From CAZRRV01 sp045660865 (GTDB lineage: Bacteria; Bacillota; Clostridia; Oscillospirales; Acutalibacteraceae), in NCBI GenBank assembly GCA_045660865.1, contig JAZREP010000028.1, positions 35,284-99,283 on the forward strand: a stretch of DNA of 64,000 nucleotides, in the 5' to 3' direction. The notes under the pieces are model-generated. The model saw only the letters and a list, made by a program, of their open reading frames with translations. It did not search any database and was not told the origin of the DNA. Below are positions 42,085 to 50,133 of the stretch, in pieces. Position numbers and translations under genes: made by a program. Position 1 is the first letter of the stretch. Every line of letters begins with the position of its first letter.

Positions 42085-43299
42085 TTAAGCTAACATATAC
42101 TTTCCCCCGGCGGCAGATTTTATAAGGCCAAAAATCTCCAATTCAGTTATTGCTGAAAGAATTTGGCCGCTGCCAAGTCCGGTTTTTTCTACTAAACTAT
42201 CTACATAATCTCCGTCAATTGAGAAGGCGTTGTAAACCATAGCGGCAACCGATGATAACGCTTTTGGTAATTCAGCCACCTTTTGCACGCTTTGCTGTTC
42301 TTCATTCTGCTTAGAATGATTTATATTATTCTCTGTTTTTTTATTTATTTGTTTTTCGCTGTATTCACGATTATATGACGCTAATATTTCACCTGTTTTT
42401 TCAACTGCCGCTTTAGTATCCAATTCATAATAAGAGGATAGGTAATCTAAAATATCACTCGTTTCAAAAAGCGGAGTAGCGCCCTCACGAACAAGCTTAT
42501 AGTTACCCGCAAAGGATGCGTCCCCTGAGCGACCCGTTACTGCAAAAATTTCCTTATTTTGCTCTATGGCACACCTAGCAGTGATTAACGCACCGCTAAT
42601 AGCAGGCGCTTGAACTATAACAACCGCCGCGGCTACACCCGAAATCAATCGGTTACGCAAATGATAGGCGTTTTTAAGGCCGACCGACTTAGGAGGCACC
42701 TCACTTAACAGGCAACCGCGTGATGCTAAAATTCTGTTTAATAATTCGCTTTTGGCGCGGGAATTTTTATTCCCGTGACCGTAAGGCAAAAAGGCAACTG
42801 TGGGGCAGTTTGCGGACAACGCTCCTAAATGAGCCGCCCTATCAATACCATCAGCAAAACCGCTTATAATAAGACAGCCTGCTTTTGCCAAACGATAGGC
42901 AAGCGAAAATGCCGCCTTGCGACCATACTCTGTTGAACTCCTGGTGCCAACCATAGCCACCGAACATTCCAAAGAGAAATTCGGCACATTACCGACGGCA
43001 TACAGTACCGTAGGCGGAGTATCAATTTGCCGCAACGGTTCAGGGTAATCAGAACTGTTATATGGTATGATTTTTACCCTATACTCATTACAAAGCTCTA
43101 TAATACTGAAAGCCTGTTCAAGCGTTGTTTCATTTAACGCTTTCATAACACTAATCGGTAAACTCAAATTACGCATTGTATCGGAATTGCGTTGCCTGTA
43201 GGCTGTTTTAGGGTCCGAAAAGGCTTTCAAAACAGTCTTCAAATGCCGACTGTTATATCCCAAAACCAAGGAGAGCCAAACCCAATATTCTAAGGACAC
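42085..43299 (-). CDS. dprA: DNA processing protein DprA/Smf
   Basis: 404 residues beginning at GTG 43299 (GGGAGGG 6 bases upstream). The Rossmann core shows VAMVGTRSSTEYGRKAAFSLAYRLAKAGCLIISGFADGIDRAAHLGAL, FLPYGHGNKN, LLSEVPP, NRLISGVAAAVVIVQAPAISGALITARCAIEQNKEIFAVTG. The C-terminal winged helix (355-404) is present. It loads RecA on incoming single strands in transformation. A Lys/Gln/Asn-rich linker (about 320-345) is longer than usual. Confidence 0.96.
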   Translation of the reverse strand: MSLEYWVWLSLVLGYNSRHLKTVLKAFSDPKTAYRQRNSDTMRNLSLPISVMKALNETTLEQAFSIIELCNEYRVKIIPYNSSDYPEPLRQIDTPPTVLYAVGNVPNFSLECSVAMVGTRSSTEYGRKAAFSLAYRLAKAGCLIISGFADGIDRAAHLGALSANCPTVAFLPYGHGNKNSRAKSELLNRILASRGCLLSEVPPKSVGLKNAYHLRNRLISGVAAAVVIVQAPAISGALITARCAIEQNKEIFAVTGRSGDASFAGNYKLVREGATPLFETSDILDYLSSYYELDTKAAVEKTGEILASYNREYSEKQINKKTENNINHSKQNEEQQSVQKVAELPKALSSVAAMVYNAFSIDGDYVDSLVEKTGLGSGQILSAITELEIFGLIKSAAGGKYMLA

Positions 43300-43311
43300 G
43301 GCACACCCTCC

Positions 43312-44085
43312 CTATTTTGTCATTTCCCACATAAAGATTGTAGCAGCCATTGCCGCATTCAAAGATTCGGCACGACCCGGCATCGGCAACGTGAGAGAAT
43401 CAGAGCAAAGGGCAACTGTTTTAGGTAAAAGCCCATTAGCCTCATTACCGATTAGAGTCATACAAGGGGCAGAAAAATCTGCTTTGCTCGGTGAATTGCC
43501 GCCTTTAACAACTGCCGCATAGGTTTTAACCTTTGGGAAAAGTTTAGCAAAATCCTCTAAACTGTCAAAGTTATAAACCGGCAGTCTTACAAGGGCACCC
43601 ATAGCCGCACGTTGCGCCTTTGGTGAGTAAGGGTCACAAGTTGAACCGAACAAAACAATTCCGTTAAGACCCAATGCCTCTGCTGTACGAGCTACTGCGC
43701 CTAAATTAGACGGGTCAGCCAAATTTTCAAGGCCGATATACTTGCCATCAGCCGAAAACTCAGGCTGTTTCTGCATTTGTATAACACAAAACACACCCTG
43801 TGGTGAACGGGTGTCGCTAAGTTTTTGAGCCACCGCTTCTGAAATGCAATAGCACTTTTCTGCCGCAGCGCAAATCTCTTCTATATCCGTCGGGTGAGAA
43901 GACTGCAACCCTTCGGTGAAAAAAGCTGTTTTTAAACTAAAACCGCACCGCACCGCATCACGACAAAGGCGAAGCCCCTCCAATACGAAAAGGCCTTCCG
44001 TTTTACGCGCCTTGGCTGAGGATAACAGCCTAACGACATCCTTTATGGAGCGGTTATCACGGCTGGTTATGGTTTCATACGGCAT
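43312..44085 (-). CDS. TrmH/SpoU-family RNA 2'-O-methyltransferase
   Basis: 257 residues. An N-terminal substrate-binding domain (ITSRDNRSIKDVVRLLSSAKARKTEGLFVLEGLRLCRDAV) precedes a SPOUT knot with GLENLADPSNLGAVARTAEALGLNGIVLFGSTCDPYSPKAQRAAMGALVRLPVY, LIGNEANGL and LPMPGRAESLNAAMAATIFMWEM. Typical of 23S rRNA ribose methylases; the exact nucleotide cannot be named. First gene of the long minus-strand run; GGGAG upstream. Confidence 0.9.
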   Translation of the reverse strand: MPYETITSRDNRSIKDVVRLLSSAKARKTEGLFVLEGLRLCRDAVRCGFSLKTAFFTEGLQSSHPTDIEEICAAAEKCYCISEAVAQKLSDTRSPQGVFCVIQMQKQPEFSADGKYIGLENLADPSNLGAVARTAEALGLNGIVLFGSTCDPYSPKAQRAAMGALVRLPVYNFDSLEDFAKLFPKVKTYAAVVKGGNSPSKADFSAPCMTLIGNEANGLLPKTVALCSDSLTLPMPGRAESLNAAMAATIFMWEMTK

Positions 44086-44110
44086 AGAACGGTCTCCCTT
44101 ATTAAAGCTT

Positions 44111-44150
44111 TTTTATAAAAAATGCACCCGGGAAAAGTATTCTCGAGTGC
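44111..44150 (-). terminator. intrinsic terminator after rplT
   Basis: GCACTCG / CGGGTGC stem with inner GAA/TTC (44144-44150 with 44124-44130), U-run on the minus strand; begins 10 bases after the rplT stop. Confidence 0.8.
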
Positions 44151-44159
44151 CGTTAAAAG

Positions 44160-44516
44160 CTAATTTAAGGCAGACTTTGCCTTTTCTGCAAGCGTAGTGA
44201 ATGCAGCGGGGTCACTAACTGCAACCTCTGCCAACATTTTACGATTCATTTGGATACCGGCCTTTTTAATGCCATTCATAAAGGTAGAATAGTTCATTCC
44301 GTTAAGCTTTGCAGCAGCCGAAATTCTTGTAATCCAGAGCTTTCTGAAATCACGTTTCTTCAAGCGGCGTCCAATATAGGCATAGTTGCCCGATTTCATA
44401 ACCGCTTCTTTAGCGGTTTTAAAAAGCTTAGATTTGGCTCCAAAGTAGCCTTTTGCAAGCTTTAATACTTTTTTTCTTCTTTTGCGCGTCATGATAGCGC
44501 CCTTAATTCTTGCCAT
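44160..44516 (-). CDS. rplT: 50S ribosomal protein L20
   Basis: 118 residues, MARIKGAIMTRKRRKKVLKLAKGYFGAKSKLFKTAKEAVMKSGNYAYIGRRLKKRDFRKLWITRISAAAKLNGMNYSTFMNGIKKAGI: complete L20 pattern. L20 binds 23S rRNA during early assembly and, in Firmicutes, the infC leader to repress the operon. AGGAGG before the ATG. Confidence 0.98.
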   Translation of the reverse strand: MARIKGAIMTRKRRKKVLKLAKGYFGAKSKLFKTAKEAVMKSGNYAYIGRRLKKRDFRKLWITRISAAAKLNGMNYSTFMNGIKKAGIQMNRKMLAEVAVSDPAAFTTLAEKAKSALN

Positions 44517-44540
44517 TGTCTCTAACCTCCTGTTTTATTC

Positions 44541-44738
44541 TTACTTGTAAGGAACCATTTTTTTGATGGTTGCGGTGTTTGTTACGTCTGCAACAACTGT
44601 TTTTCTAAGGTTCCTCTTACGTTTTGTTGTTTTCTTGTTCAGAATATGAGATTTGAATGCATGGGCGCGTTTTACCTTACCGGTTTTTGTGAGTTTGAAA
44701 CGCTTTTTTGCGCCACTGTGTGTTTTAATTTTAGGCAT
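44541..44738 (-). CDS. rpmI: 50S ribosomal protein L35
   Basis: 65 residues: MPKIKTHSGAKKRFKLTKTGKVKRAHAFKSHILNKKTTKRKRNLRK, the invariant L35 N-terminal half, ending in IKKMVPYK. Between infC and rplT, the universal order. GGGAGG upstream of ATG. Confidence 0.98.
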   Translation of the reverse strand: MPKIKTHSGAKKRFKLTKTGKVKRAHAFKSHILNKKTTKRKRNLRKTVVADVTNTATIKKMVPYK

Positions 44739-44762
44739 TGTAATTCCTCCCTTAATATTTAA

Positions 44763-45281
44763 CTATTTTGCAGGCTTTGAAGCTAAGAACATAAGCATAT
44801 TGCGCCCATCCATCTTGGCAGCCTTTTCAACCACTGCAACCTCTGCGCAATAATCTGCAAAGCGTTGCATAATATTGTAACCGATTTCAGGATGACCGAG
44901 CTCTCTACCTCTAAAGCGGATTGATACCTTTACCTTATTACCGGACTTTAAAAACTTTCTGGCTTGATTGCCCTTTGTTTCAAAGTCGTGAGTATCAATG
45001 CTAAGACCCAGACGGATTTCTTTTATATCGATAACCTTCTGATTTTTCTTGGCCTCTTTTTCACGCTTTTCTTGTTCGAAACGATACTTGCCGTAGTCCA
45101 TAATTTTGCAAACAGGCGGTGTAGCCTGCGGCGCAATCATGACAAGGTCCAAGTCGCGGCTGTAAGCACGCTCAAGCGCTTCCTTAGATGATAAGATACC
45201 CAATTGCGAGCCGTCAACATCTATAAGACGAACTTCGCCTTCCTTAATTTCCTCGTTTACAAACTGTTCTTTGCTGCTAAT
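44763..45281 (-). CDS. infC: translation initiation factor IF-3
   Basis: 172 residues if begun at ATT 45281 (ISSKEQFVNEEIKEGEVRLIDVDGSQLGILSSKEAL). AUU is the classical rare start of infC; GGAGGT stands 8 bases upstream and an in-frame TAA lies just before it. Starting at the inner TTG 45203 would remove the conserved N-terminal domain. LDLVMIAPQATPPVCKIMDYGKYRFEQEKREKEAKKNQ (linker) and the C-terminal RFRGRELGHPEIGYNIMQRF are family landmarks. IF-3 discriminates against non-AUG starts, so the AUU gives autoregulation. Confidence 0.96.
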   Translation of the reverse strand: MSSKEQFVNEEIKEGEVRLIDVDGSQLGILSSKEALERAYSRDLDLVMIAPQATPPVCKIMDYGKYRFEQEKREKEAKKNQKVIDIKEIRLGLSIDTHDFETKGNQARKFLKSGNKVKVSIRFRGRELGHPEIGYNIMQRFADYCAEVAVVEKAAKMDGRNMLMFLASKPAK

Positions 45282-45434
45282 GGTTAAGCACCTCCAAAAA
45301 CCTATAAAAAATCAAAGTGTGGACAGCAAAATGCCATCCACACATAATAAGCATAAGGAAAAAACCTTAACCTATTAACCTCAACAGACGAAACCTTGAG
45401 GTGAGAACGGCAATACTGTTCTTCTTTGTTGTCG
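45282..45434 (-). promoter_or_regulatory. L20-type ribosomal-protein leader of infC-rpmI-rplT
   Basis: About 150-nt leader between the predicted start (near 45434) and infC. It holds a stem CCTCAA/TTGAGG (near 45379-45401), a further small hairpin (GAAC...GTTC, near 45405-45421), an AAGG/GGTTAATAGG region and the attenuator at 45306-45343. Position and layout match the Rfam L20 leader, in which L20 binding favours termination. Detailed pairing is my reading, not computed. Confidence 0.7.
45306..45343 (-). terminator. attenuator in the infC leader
   Basis: GTGTGGA-TG-GC ... GC-TG-TCCACAC (45317-45343) followed by a U-rich tail, ending 25 bases before the infC AUU start. Confidence 0.8.
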
Positions 45435-45440
45435 CTAAGT

Positions 45441-45469
45441 ATTATAGCACGGTGTTTTTTATTTGTCAA
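45441..45469 (-). promoter_or_regulatory. consensus sigma-A promoter of infC operon
   Basis: Minus strand TTGACA (45464-45469), 17-bp spacer, TATAAT (45441-45446). It starts 25 bases after the serA stop; no terminator is visible between. Confidence 0.92.
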
Positions 45470-45494
45470 CTACTTTTTGTAAGCGTTGCAACAA

Positions 45495-46664
45495 TTAAAT
45501 TACACGAACACGGATAACTTCTTCAATGCCTTTCAAGTCGGCAGCCAAGCCTTCGGCCTGCTTAGCATCTGCATCAACATCAATCATTGTGTATGCAAAA
45601 TCACCTCTGGATTTGTTGAGCATATTTGCAATGTTGATACCGTCAGCAGAGATGGTGCCTGTAATCTTATTTATTACAGCAGGTACGTTTTTGTGGATTA
45701 CGCAAATACGAACGTCGCCACTTTTTGGCATAGTTGCGGCAGGCATATTTACGGAATTTACGATATTACCGTTTTCAATGTAATCAATCAACTCTGCAGC
45801 AGCCATTGTTGCGCAGTTGTCTTCAGATTCGGGAGTGGATGCGCCAAGGTGAGGTAATGCAACAACATTCTCTACACCTAAAACTTCATCGTTCGGGAAG
45901 TCGGTCACATAGCAAGCAACCTTACCGCTGTTTAATGCTTCGAGCATATCAGCAGTTGCTACCAATTCGCCACGTGCGAAGTTGAGTATACGAACGCCAT
46001 CCTTCATAAGAGCCAAGCTGTCAGCGTTAACTGTACCCTTTGTTTCTGCGTTGTAAGGAATGTGCAAAGAGATATAATCAGCCTTAGCATAAATCTCTTT
46101 AATATCGTTTACTACCTCAACCTGCGGAGAAAGTGCCAAAGCGGCTTTTACAGACAAGAAGGGGTCAAAGCCTACAACCTTCATACCAAGCTTAATAGCG
46201 GCATTGGCTACTAATTCACCAATTGCGCCCAAACCGATAACGCCCAAGGTTTTGCCTGCGATTTCGGGACCTACAAATGCAGATTTTCCCTTTTCTACCA
46301 TTTTGCCAACCTCAGCGCCGTTGCCCTTTAAACCTTGTGCCCAGCCGAGTGCGGGAACTACCTTACGGGAGCTAATAAGCAAGCCTAAAAGTACAAGCTC
46401 TTTAACGGCGTTTGCGTTTGCGCCGGGGGTGTTAAATACAACGATACCCTCATTAGCACAACGGTCTACAGGAATATTGTTGGTGCCGGCTCCGGCCCTG
46501 GCAATTGCCAACAATGTTTCGGGGAACTGCTCTTCGTGCAAAGCGGCGGAGCGAACAATAGCGCCAACCGGTGCATTAGTATCATCTGAGCAGGTGTATT
46601 TTGAACTGTCAAATACATCCAAGCCCACCGACGAAATTTTGTTATAGGTTTTAATTTCAAACAT
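45495..46664 (-). CDS. serA: D-3-phosphoglycerate dehydrogenase with ACT domain
   Basis: 389 residues from ATG 46664 (GAAGGG 9 bases upstream; ATG 46673 touches that site). NAD Rossmann motif GKTLGVIGLGAIGELVANAAIKLGMKVVGFDPF; RAGAGTNNIPVDRC, active-site Arg in NFARGELV, Asp in TDFPNDEV, and His in LPHLGASTPESEDNCA. The C-terminal ACT domain (315-389, CVIHKNVPAVINKITGTISADGINIANML) could bind serine as inhibitor. First step of serine synthesis. No serC adjoins. cysE, which uses serine, lies 4 kb upstream. Confidence 0.94.
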   Translation of the reverse strand: MFEIKTYNKISSVGLDVFDSSKYTCSDDTNAPVGAIVRSAALHEEQFPETLLAIARAGAGTNNIPVDRCANEGIVVFNTPGANANAVKELVLLGLLISSRKVVPALGWAQGLKGNGAEVGKMVEKGKSAFVGPEIAGKTLGVIGLGAIGELVANAAIKLGMKVVGFDPFLSVKAALALSPQVEVVNDIKEIYAKADYISLHIPYNAETKGTVNADSLALMKDGVRILNFARGELVATADMLEALNSGKVACYVTDFPNDEVLGVENVVALPHLGASTPESEDNCATMAAAELIDYIENGNIVNSVNMPAATMPKSGDVRICVIHKNVPAVINKITGTISADGINIANMLNKSRGDFAYTMIDVDADAKQAEGLAADLKGIEEVIRVRVI

Positions 46665-46728
46665 AAAAATCATCCCTTCATGATGTTGTATATATTTATG
46701 TGCGAAGCACTAAATAACAATTATTTTG

Positions 46729-46757
46729 ATTATACCAACTAATTTATTGAAGGTCAA
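46729..46757 (-). promoter_or_regulatory. sigma-A promoter of serA
   Basis: Minus strand TTGACC (46752-46757), 17-bp spacer, TATAAT (46729-46734), 65 bases upstream of the serA ATG. Confidence 0.85.
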
Positions 46758-46800
46758 TACAATAAGTCGATTTTTAGCATAAAATCTCTACGATTCAGCC

Positions 46801-46829
46801 TTGACAAAAATTTAATTTTTCCATATAAT
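46801..46829 (+). promoter_or_regulatory. consensus sigma-A promoter
   Basis: TTGACA, 17-bp spacer, TATAAT, 21 bases before the ATG of the HPr-like gene; divergent from the serA promoter. Confidence 0.92.
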
Positions 46830-46850
46830 TAAGCAAAGGAGGTATGAATT

Positions 46851-47111
46851 ATGAACAGACTTAATTTGGTGCACGATATTAACATCAGCGATTTTATTAA
46901 AACCGTTGACGCCTGTAAGGGTGATGTTTTTCTGGAGACCGATGAAGGCGATGTTTTGAACTTAAAATCAAAGCTCTGCCAAATTATGGGCCTTACCAAC
47001 ATCCTCAAAGGCGGCATTATAGACGATGCTTATATCCGTTGCACAAACCCCGATGACGAGGCTTTAATGTTTAGACTTAACCTTTATCATGAGGTTCCCG
47101 AAAGCAAATAG
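46851..47111 (+). CDS. HPr-fold-like small protein lacking the phospho-His
   Basis: 86 residues, AAAGGAGG 7 bases upstream. The part CKGDVFLETDEGDVLNLKSKLCQIMGLTNILKGG parallels the HPr core in which a strand, K-S, and a helix with I-M-G-L follow each other, and the closing segment (IRCTNPDDEALMFRLNLYHEV) fits the last strand and helix. The phosphoacceptor His region near residue 15 (normally H-A-R-P) reads ISDFIKTVD, so it cannot act as a normal PTS phosphocarrier. Perfect promoter suggests strong expression. Function unknown. Confidence 0.6.
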   Translation: MNRLNLVHDINISDFIKTVDACKGDVFLETDEGDVLNLKSKLCQIMGLTNILKGGIIDDAYIRCTNPDDEALMFRLNLYHEVPESK

Positions 47112-47125
47112 TCCGTCACACTTTT

Positions 47126-47195
47126 CGGTGCATTTTTGCACCGCACAAACTAATATTTTATACAGCCGACTATTTTTTGGTCGGCTGTTTTTTTT
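47126..47195 (+). terminator. hairpin plus intrinsic terminator after the HPr-like gene
   Basis: Two structures: CGGTGCA-TTTT-TGCACCG (47126-47143) without a T-run, then CAGCCGAC/GTCGGCTG (47163-47170 with 47180-47187) followed by eight Ts. Confidence 0.85.
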
Positions 47196-48021
47196 ATTTG
47201 GTTAGTAGTTTGTAGATATCGCCCTTTTTGAGTCCGGTTGCCGCAGCAGCAGCCTTAGCGGCGGCGCTTGCCGACATACCCTCATCCAGATATTTTTTTG
47301 CTAACTCTACTCCCTGCTCGATTGAAATTTCAACCGGCTCTTCCTCGTTTTGAGCGGGACTTATTATCAGCACATATTCACCCTTGGGCGAATTTTCCGA
47401 GTAATACTCTACTGCTTCTTTTAAGGTTGTTCTGTGCACCTGCTCGTGTAGTTTGGTAAGTTCCTTAACCAAGGCAATTTCTCTATCACCAAAGCAATCG
47501 AGCATATCCTTTAATGTGTACAGTAATTTATGAGGCGCCTCATAAAAAACCATTGTTCTCGTTTCATTTTTCACCTGTTCCAAATGCTTTTTTCTGGAGG
47601 TTTTTGTTACCGATAAAAAGCCTTCAAAACAGAATCTGCCTGTCGGCAACCCTGACAAAGCAAGGGCCGTAACAACTGCCGAAGGCCCCGGTACTGATTC
47701 CACCTTAATTCCGTTTTTATGGCACAAATCAACCAAATCTTCACCCGGGTCACTGATTGCAGGCATACCTGCATCACTAACAAGAGCAAATGTGTCACCA
47801 CTTAGCAAGCGCTCAATAATTTTTTCGCCAACCGATTTTTTGTTATGCTCGTGATAACTTAAAAGCGGTGTTTTTATGCCGAAATGGTTTAACAATTTTA
47901 TTGTTACACGTGTGTCCTCAGCGGCTATGTAATCCACCTCGCCCAGCACCTGCACCGCACGGGGTGAAAAATCACCCAAATTACCGATTGGGGTGCCGAC
48001 AACATACAGTTTTCCGCTCAT
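47194..48021 (-). CDS. rsmI: 16S rRNA (cytidine1402-2'-O)-methyltransferase RsmI
   Basis: 275 residues. LYVVGTPIGNLGDFSPRAVQVLGEVDYIAAEDTRVTIKLLNHFGI, SYHEHN, LVSDAGMPAISDPGEDLV and VPGPSAVVTALALSGLPTGRFCFEGFL, MVFYEAPHKL, LVKELTKLHEQ are the tetrapyrrole-methylase-fold landmarks of RsmI. The extra C-terminal helix domain (IEQGVELAKKYLDEGMSASAAAKAAAAATGLKKGDIYKL) is present. ATG overlaps the preceding stop (TAATG). Confidence 0.96.
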   Translation of the reverse strand: MSGKLYVVGTPIGNLGDFSPRAVQVLGEVDYIAAEDTRVTIKLLNHFGIKTPLLSYHEHNKKSVGEKIIERLLSGDTFALVSDAGMPAISDPGEDLVDLCHKNGIKVESVPGPSAVVTALALSGLPTGRFCFEGFLSVTKTSRKKHLEQVKNETRTMVFYEAPHKLLYTLKDMLDCFGDREIALVKELTKLHEQVHRTTLKEAVEYYSENSPKGEYVLIISPAQNEEEPVEISIEQGVELAKKYLDEGMSASAAAKAAAAATGLKKGDIYKLLTK

Positions 48022-48752
48022 TATACTTGTACCTCATCACTATATTTATAGGTTCCGTAAATTTTCTTCATTTCCTTTGAAAAATCGTCGCCGTCCTCTA
48101 CATAGAGTGTTGGTTCTGTACGCATACCGCTTTTACCACCAAGGCGACCCTCTACTAGCACCAGCCAAGCCTCTTTGCCTGCTTGTTTTGCTACTAAACG
48201 CAGCCTTTTCGGTTCAATTTTATATTGCCGCATTAAACAGATAATATCTGCTATGCGTTCGGGTCTGTGGCATAGGCAAAGCCGACCTGAAAAGCGCAAT
48301 AATTTTGAAGCGGAAGCAATAACATCCTCCAAAGTGCAAGCCACCTCGTGGCGTGCTATTATAACCGCAGGGTCGGTATTTTTAATCCCGGCACCGGGTG
48401 CCTTGTAAGGCGGGTTACAGGTGACTAAATCAAACTCACCAAACGGCAATTTGCCCTTTAGCTCTTTTAAATCAGCATGAGTTGCAAATATACTGTCCTC
48501 TACCTTATTGTCGGTTATAGTTTTAGAAAACAGTTCTACCGCCGCAGGCTGTATTTCCACACCGTAGGCCTTGTTTACTGACTGGTTTTTTGCCCACAGC
48601 ATAGGTATTATTCCGCAGCCTGTACAAAGGTCTACTGCCGTGTCTGTCTTTTTAGGTGCGGCAAAATCGGCAAGCAGAATTGCATCTGTGCCAAAGGTGT
48701 GCACACTGTCAACCAGCACGCTGTAACCGTTACCTATTGGCTCGGCTTTCAT
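48021..48752 (-). CDS. tRNA1(Val) adenine-N6 methyltransferase-like (TrmN6/YfiC)
   Basis: 243 residues from ATG 48752, overlapping the cysS stop (TAATG). SAM motif AVDLCTGCGIIPMLWA, acidic loop GVEIQPAAVELF, and the N6-adenine methylase tetrad NPPY in DLVTCNPPYKAPGAG. The N-terminal DSVHTFGTDAILLADFA is the mark of the YfiC/TrmN6 family that modifies A37 of tRNA-Val; the exact target here is inferred. Confidence 0.9.
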   Translation of the reverse strand: MKAEPIGNGYSVLVDSVHTFGTDAILLADFAAPKKTDTAVDLCTGCGIIPMLWAKNQSVNKAYGVEIQPAAVELFSKTITDNKVEDSIFATHADLKELKGKLPFGEFDLVTCNPPYKAPGAGIKNTDPAVIIARHEVACTLEDVIASASKLLRFSGRLCLCHRPERIADIICLMRQYKIEPKRLRLVAKQAGKEAWLVLVEGRLGGKSGMRTEPTLYVEDGDDFSKEMKKIYGTYKYSDEVQV

Positions 48753-50131
48753 TACGCACGGCTCCATTTCACACCCTGGGGTGTATCTTCAAGCACAATG
48801 CCCATTTCCTTTAACTGGTCACGAATGGCATCGGCTGTTTTAAAGTCCTTATTTTTACGAGCCTCTGTACGCTTTGCAATCAGCTCTTCAACTTCGCTGT
48901 CCAAATCGTCTTTTTTAACGTTATAGCAAAGACCTAAAACTGAGCAAAGCTCATCAAATACTGCAAGACAAGCCGATACTGTATCCTTTTTCGGCTGCTC
49001 TGCTAAAAGAGTGTTGATATCCTTAACAAGGGTAAATACCGCTGCCAATGCATCGGCAGTGTTAAGGTCATCATCCATAGCAGTAATGAAATCTGCCTTG
49101 TGCTTTTCCAAGAATGCCGGCGCCTCTCCGCCCTCTTCTGCGTGGGAAAGCGCAAACTCCATAGCCTCACGGCAGTTATAAAGTCTTGCCAAAGCATTTT
49201 GCGACTGTTCAATAATTTCGGTACTGTAATTGATTGGGCTGCGATAATGTGAGGATATCATAATATACCTAATCGGCTCATATCCATACTTTTCAGCAAC
49301 GTCACGTACAGTAAAGAAGTTGTTTAATGATTTAGACATTTTGCGGTTATCAACATTGATATAACCATTATGCATCCAATAATTAGCAAAGGTGCAACCA
49401 TTAGCACATTCACTTTGGGCAATTTCATTCTCGTGGTGCGGGAATACCAAATCCTTACCGCCGCAGTGGATATCAATGGTTTTACCAAGATATCTGCCAG
49501 CCATAGCCGAGCACTCAATATGCCAACCGGGACGGCCGTTACCATAAGGTGACTCCCAATAAGGCTCACCCGGCTTTGCCGCTTTCCACAGACAGAAATC
49601 CATAGCGTCCTCTTTTTGCTCAGAAACATCTATACGGGCGCCTGCCTCCAACTCATCAAGCGGTTGGTGAGAAAGCTTTCCGTATTCATCAAATTTCTTT
49701 GTGCGGAAATAAACGTCTCCGTTAGAAACATAGGCGTAGCCCTTTTCAACTAAGCCGTTAATTATATCCAAAATAGCATCAATATTCTCTGTTGCCTTAG
49801 GATGATGGGTTGCTTCACGGAAGTTAAGACCCTTTGCATCTACCCAAAACTCTTTAATATATCTTGCGGCAACCTCGGCTACTGTTATGCCCTCTTCATT
49901 TGCTTTTTTAATGAGCTTATCATCAATATCGGTAAAGTTTTGAACATAAATAACCTTATTTCCACGCCATTCTAAATAACGGCGCAAAACATCAAACACG
50001 CAAATAGGGCGTGCGTTTCCAATATGAATATAGTTATAAACTGTAGGACCGCAGGCGTAAATTCTAAATTCGCCCGGTGTAACAGGAATTAGTTCTTCTT
50101 TTTTTCTGGTAAGGGTATTATAAACTTTCAT
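48752..50131 (-). CDS. cysS: cysteinyl-tRNA synthetase
   Basis: 459 residues. ACGPTVYNYIHIGNARP with HIGN (HIGH motif) and a zinc-binding Cys, WHIECSAMAGRYLGKTIDIHCGGKDLVFPHHENEIAQSE (zinc and His ligands), KMSKSLNNFFTVRDV (KMSKS). The C-terminal helical domain ends with RDQLKEMGIVLEDTPQGVKWSR. It charges tRNA-Cys. 2 bases after cysE, both under the Cys T-box. Confidence 0.98.
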   Translation of the reverse strand: MKVYNTLTRKKEELIPVTPGEFRIYACGPTVYNYIHIGNARPICVFDVLRRYLEWRGNKVIYVQNFTDIDDKLIKKANEEGITVAEVAARYIKEFWVDAKGLNFREATHHPKATENIDAILDIINGLVEKGYAYVSNGDVYFRTKKFDEYGKLSHQPLDELEAGARIDVSEQKEDAMDFCLWKAAKPGEPYWESPYGNGRPGWHIECSAMAGRYLGKTIDIHCGGKDLVFPHHENEIAQSECANGCTFANYWMHNGYINVDNRKMSKSLNNFFTVRDVAEKYGYEPIRYIMISSHYRSPINYSTEIIEQSQNALARLYNCREAMEFALSHAEEGGEAPAFLEKHKADFITAMDDDLNTADALAAVFTLVKDINTLLAEQPKKDTVSACLAVFDELCSVLGLCYNVKKDDLDSEVEELIAKRTEARKNKDFKTADAIRDQLKEMGIVLEDTPQGVKWSRA

Positions 50132-50133
50132 TT

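Noticed and set aside
47126..47143. Hairpin CGGTGCA/TGCACCG as a regulatory RNA
   Set aside because: It directly follows a stop codon and precedes a clear terminator; most simply a 3' UTR stem.
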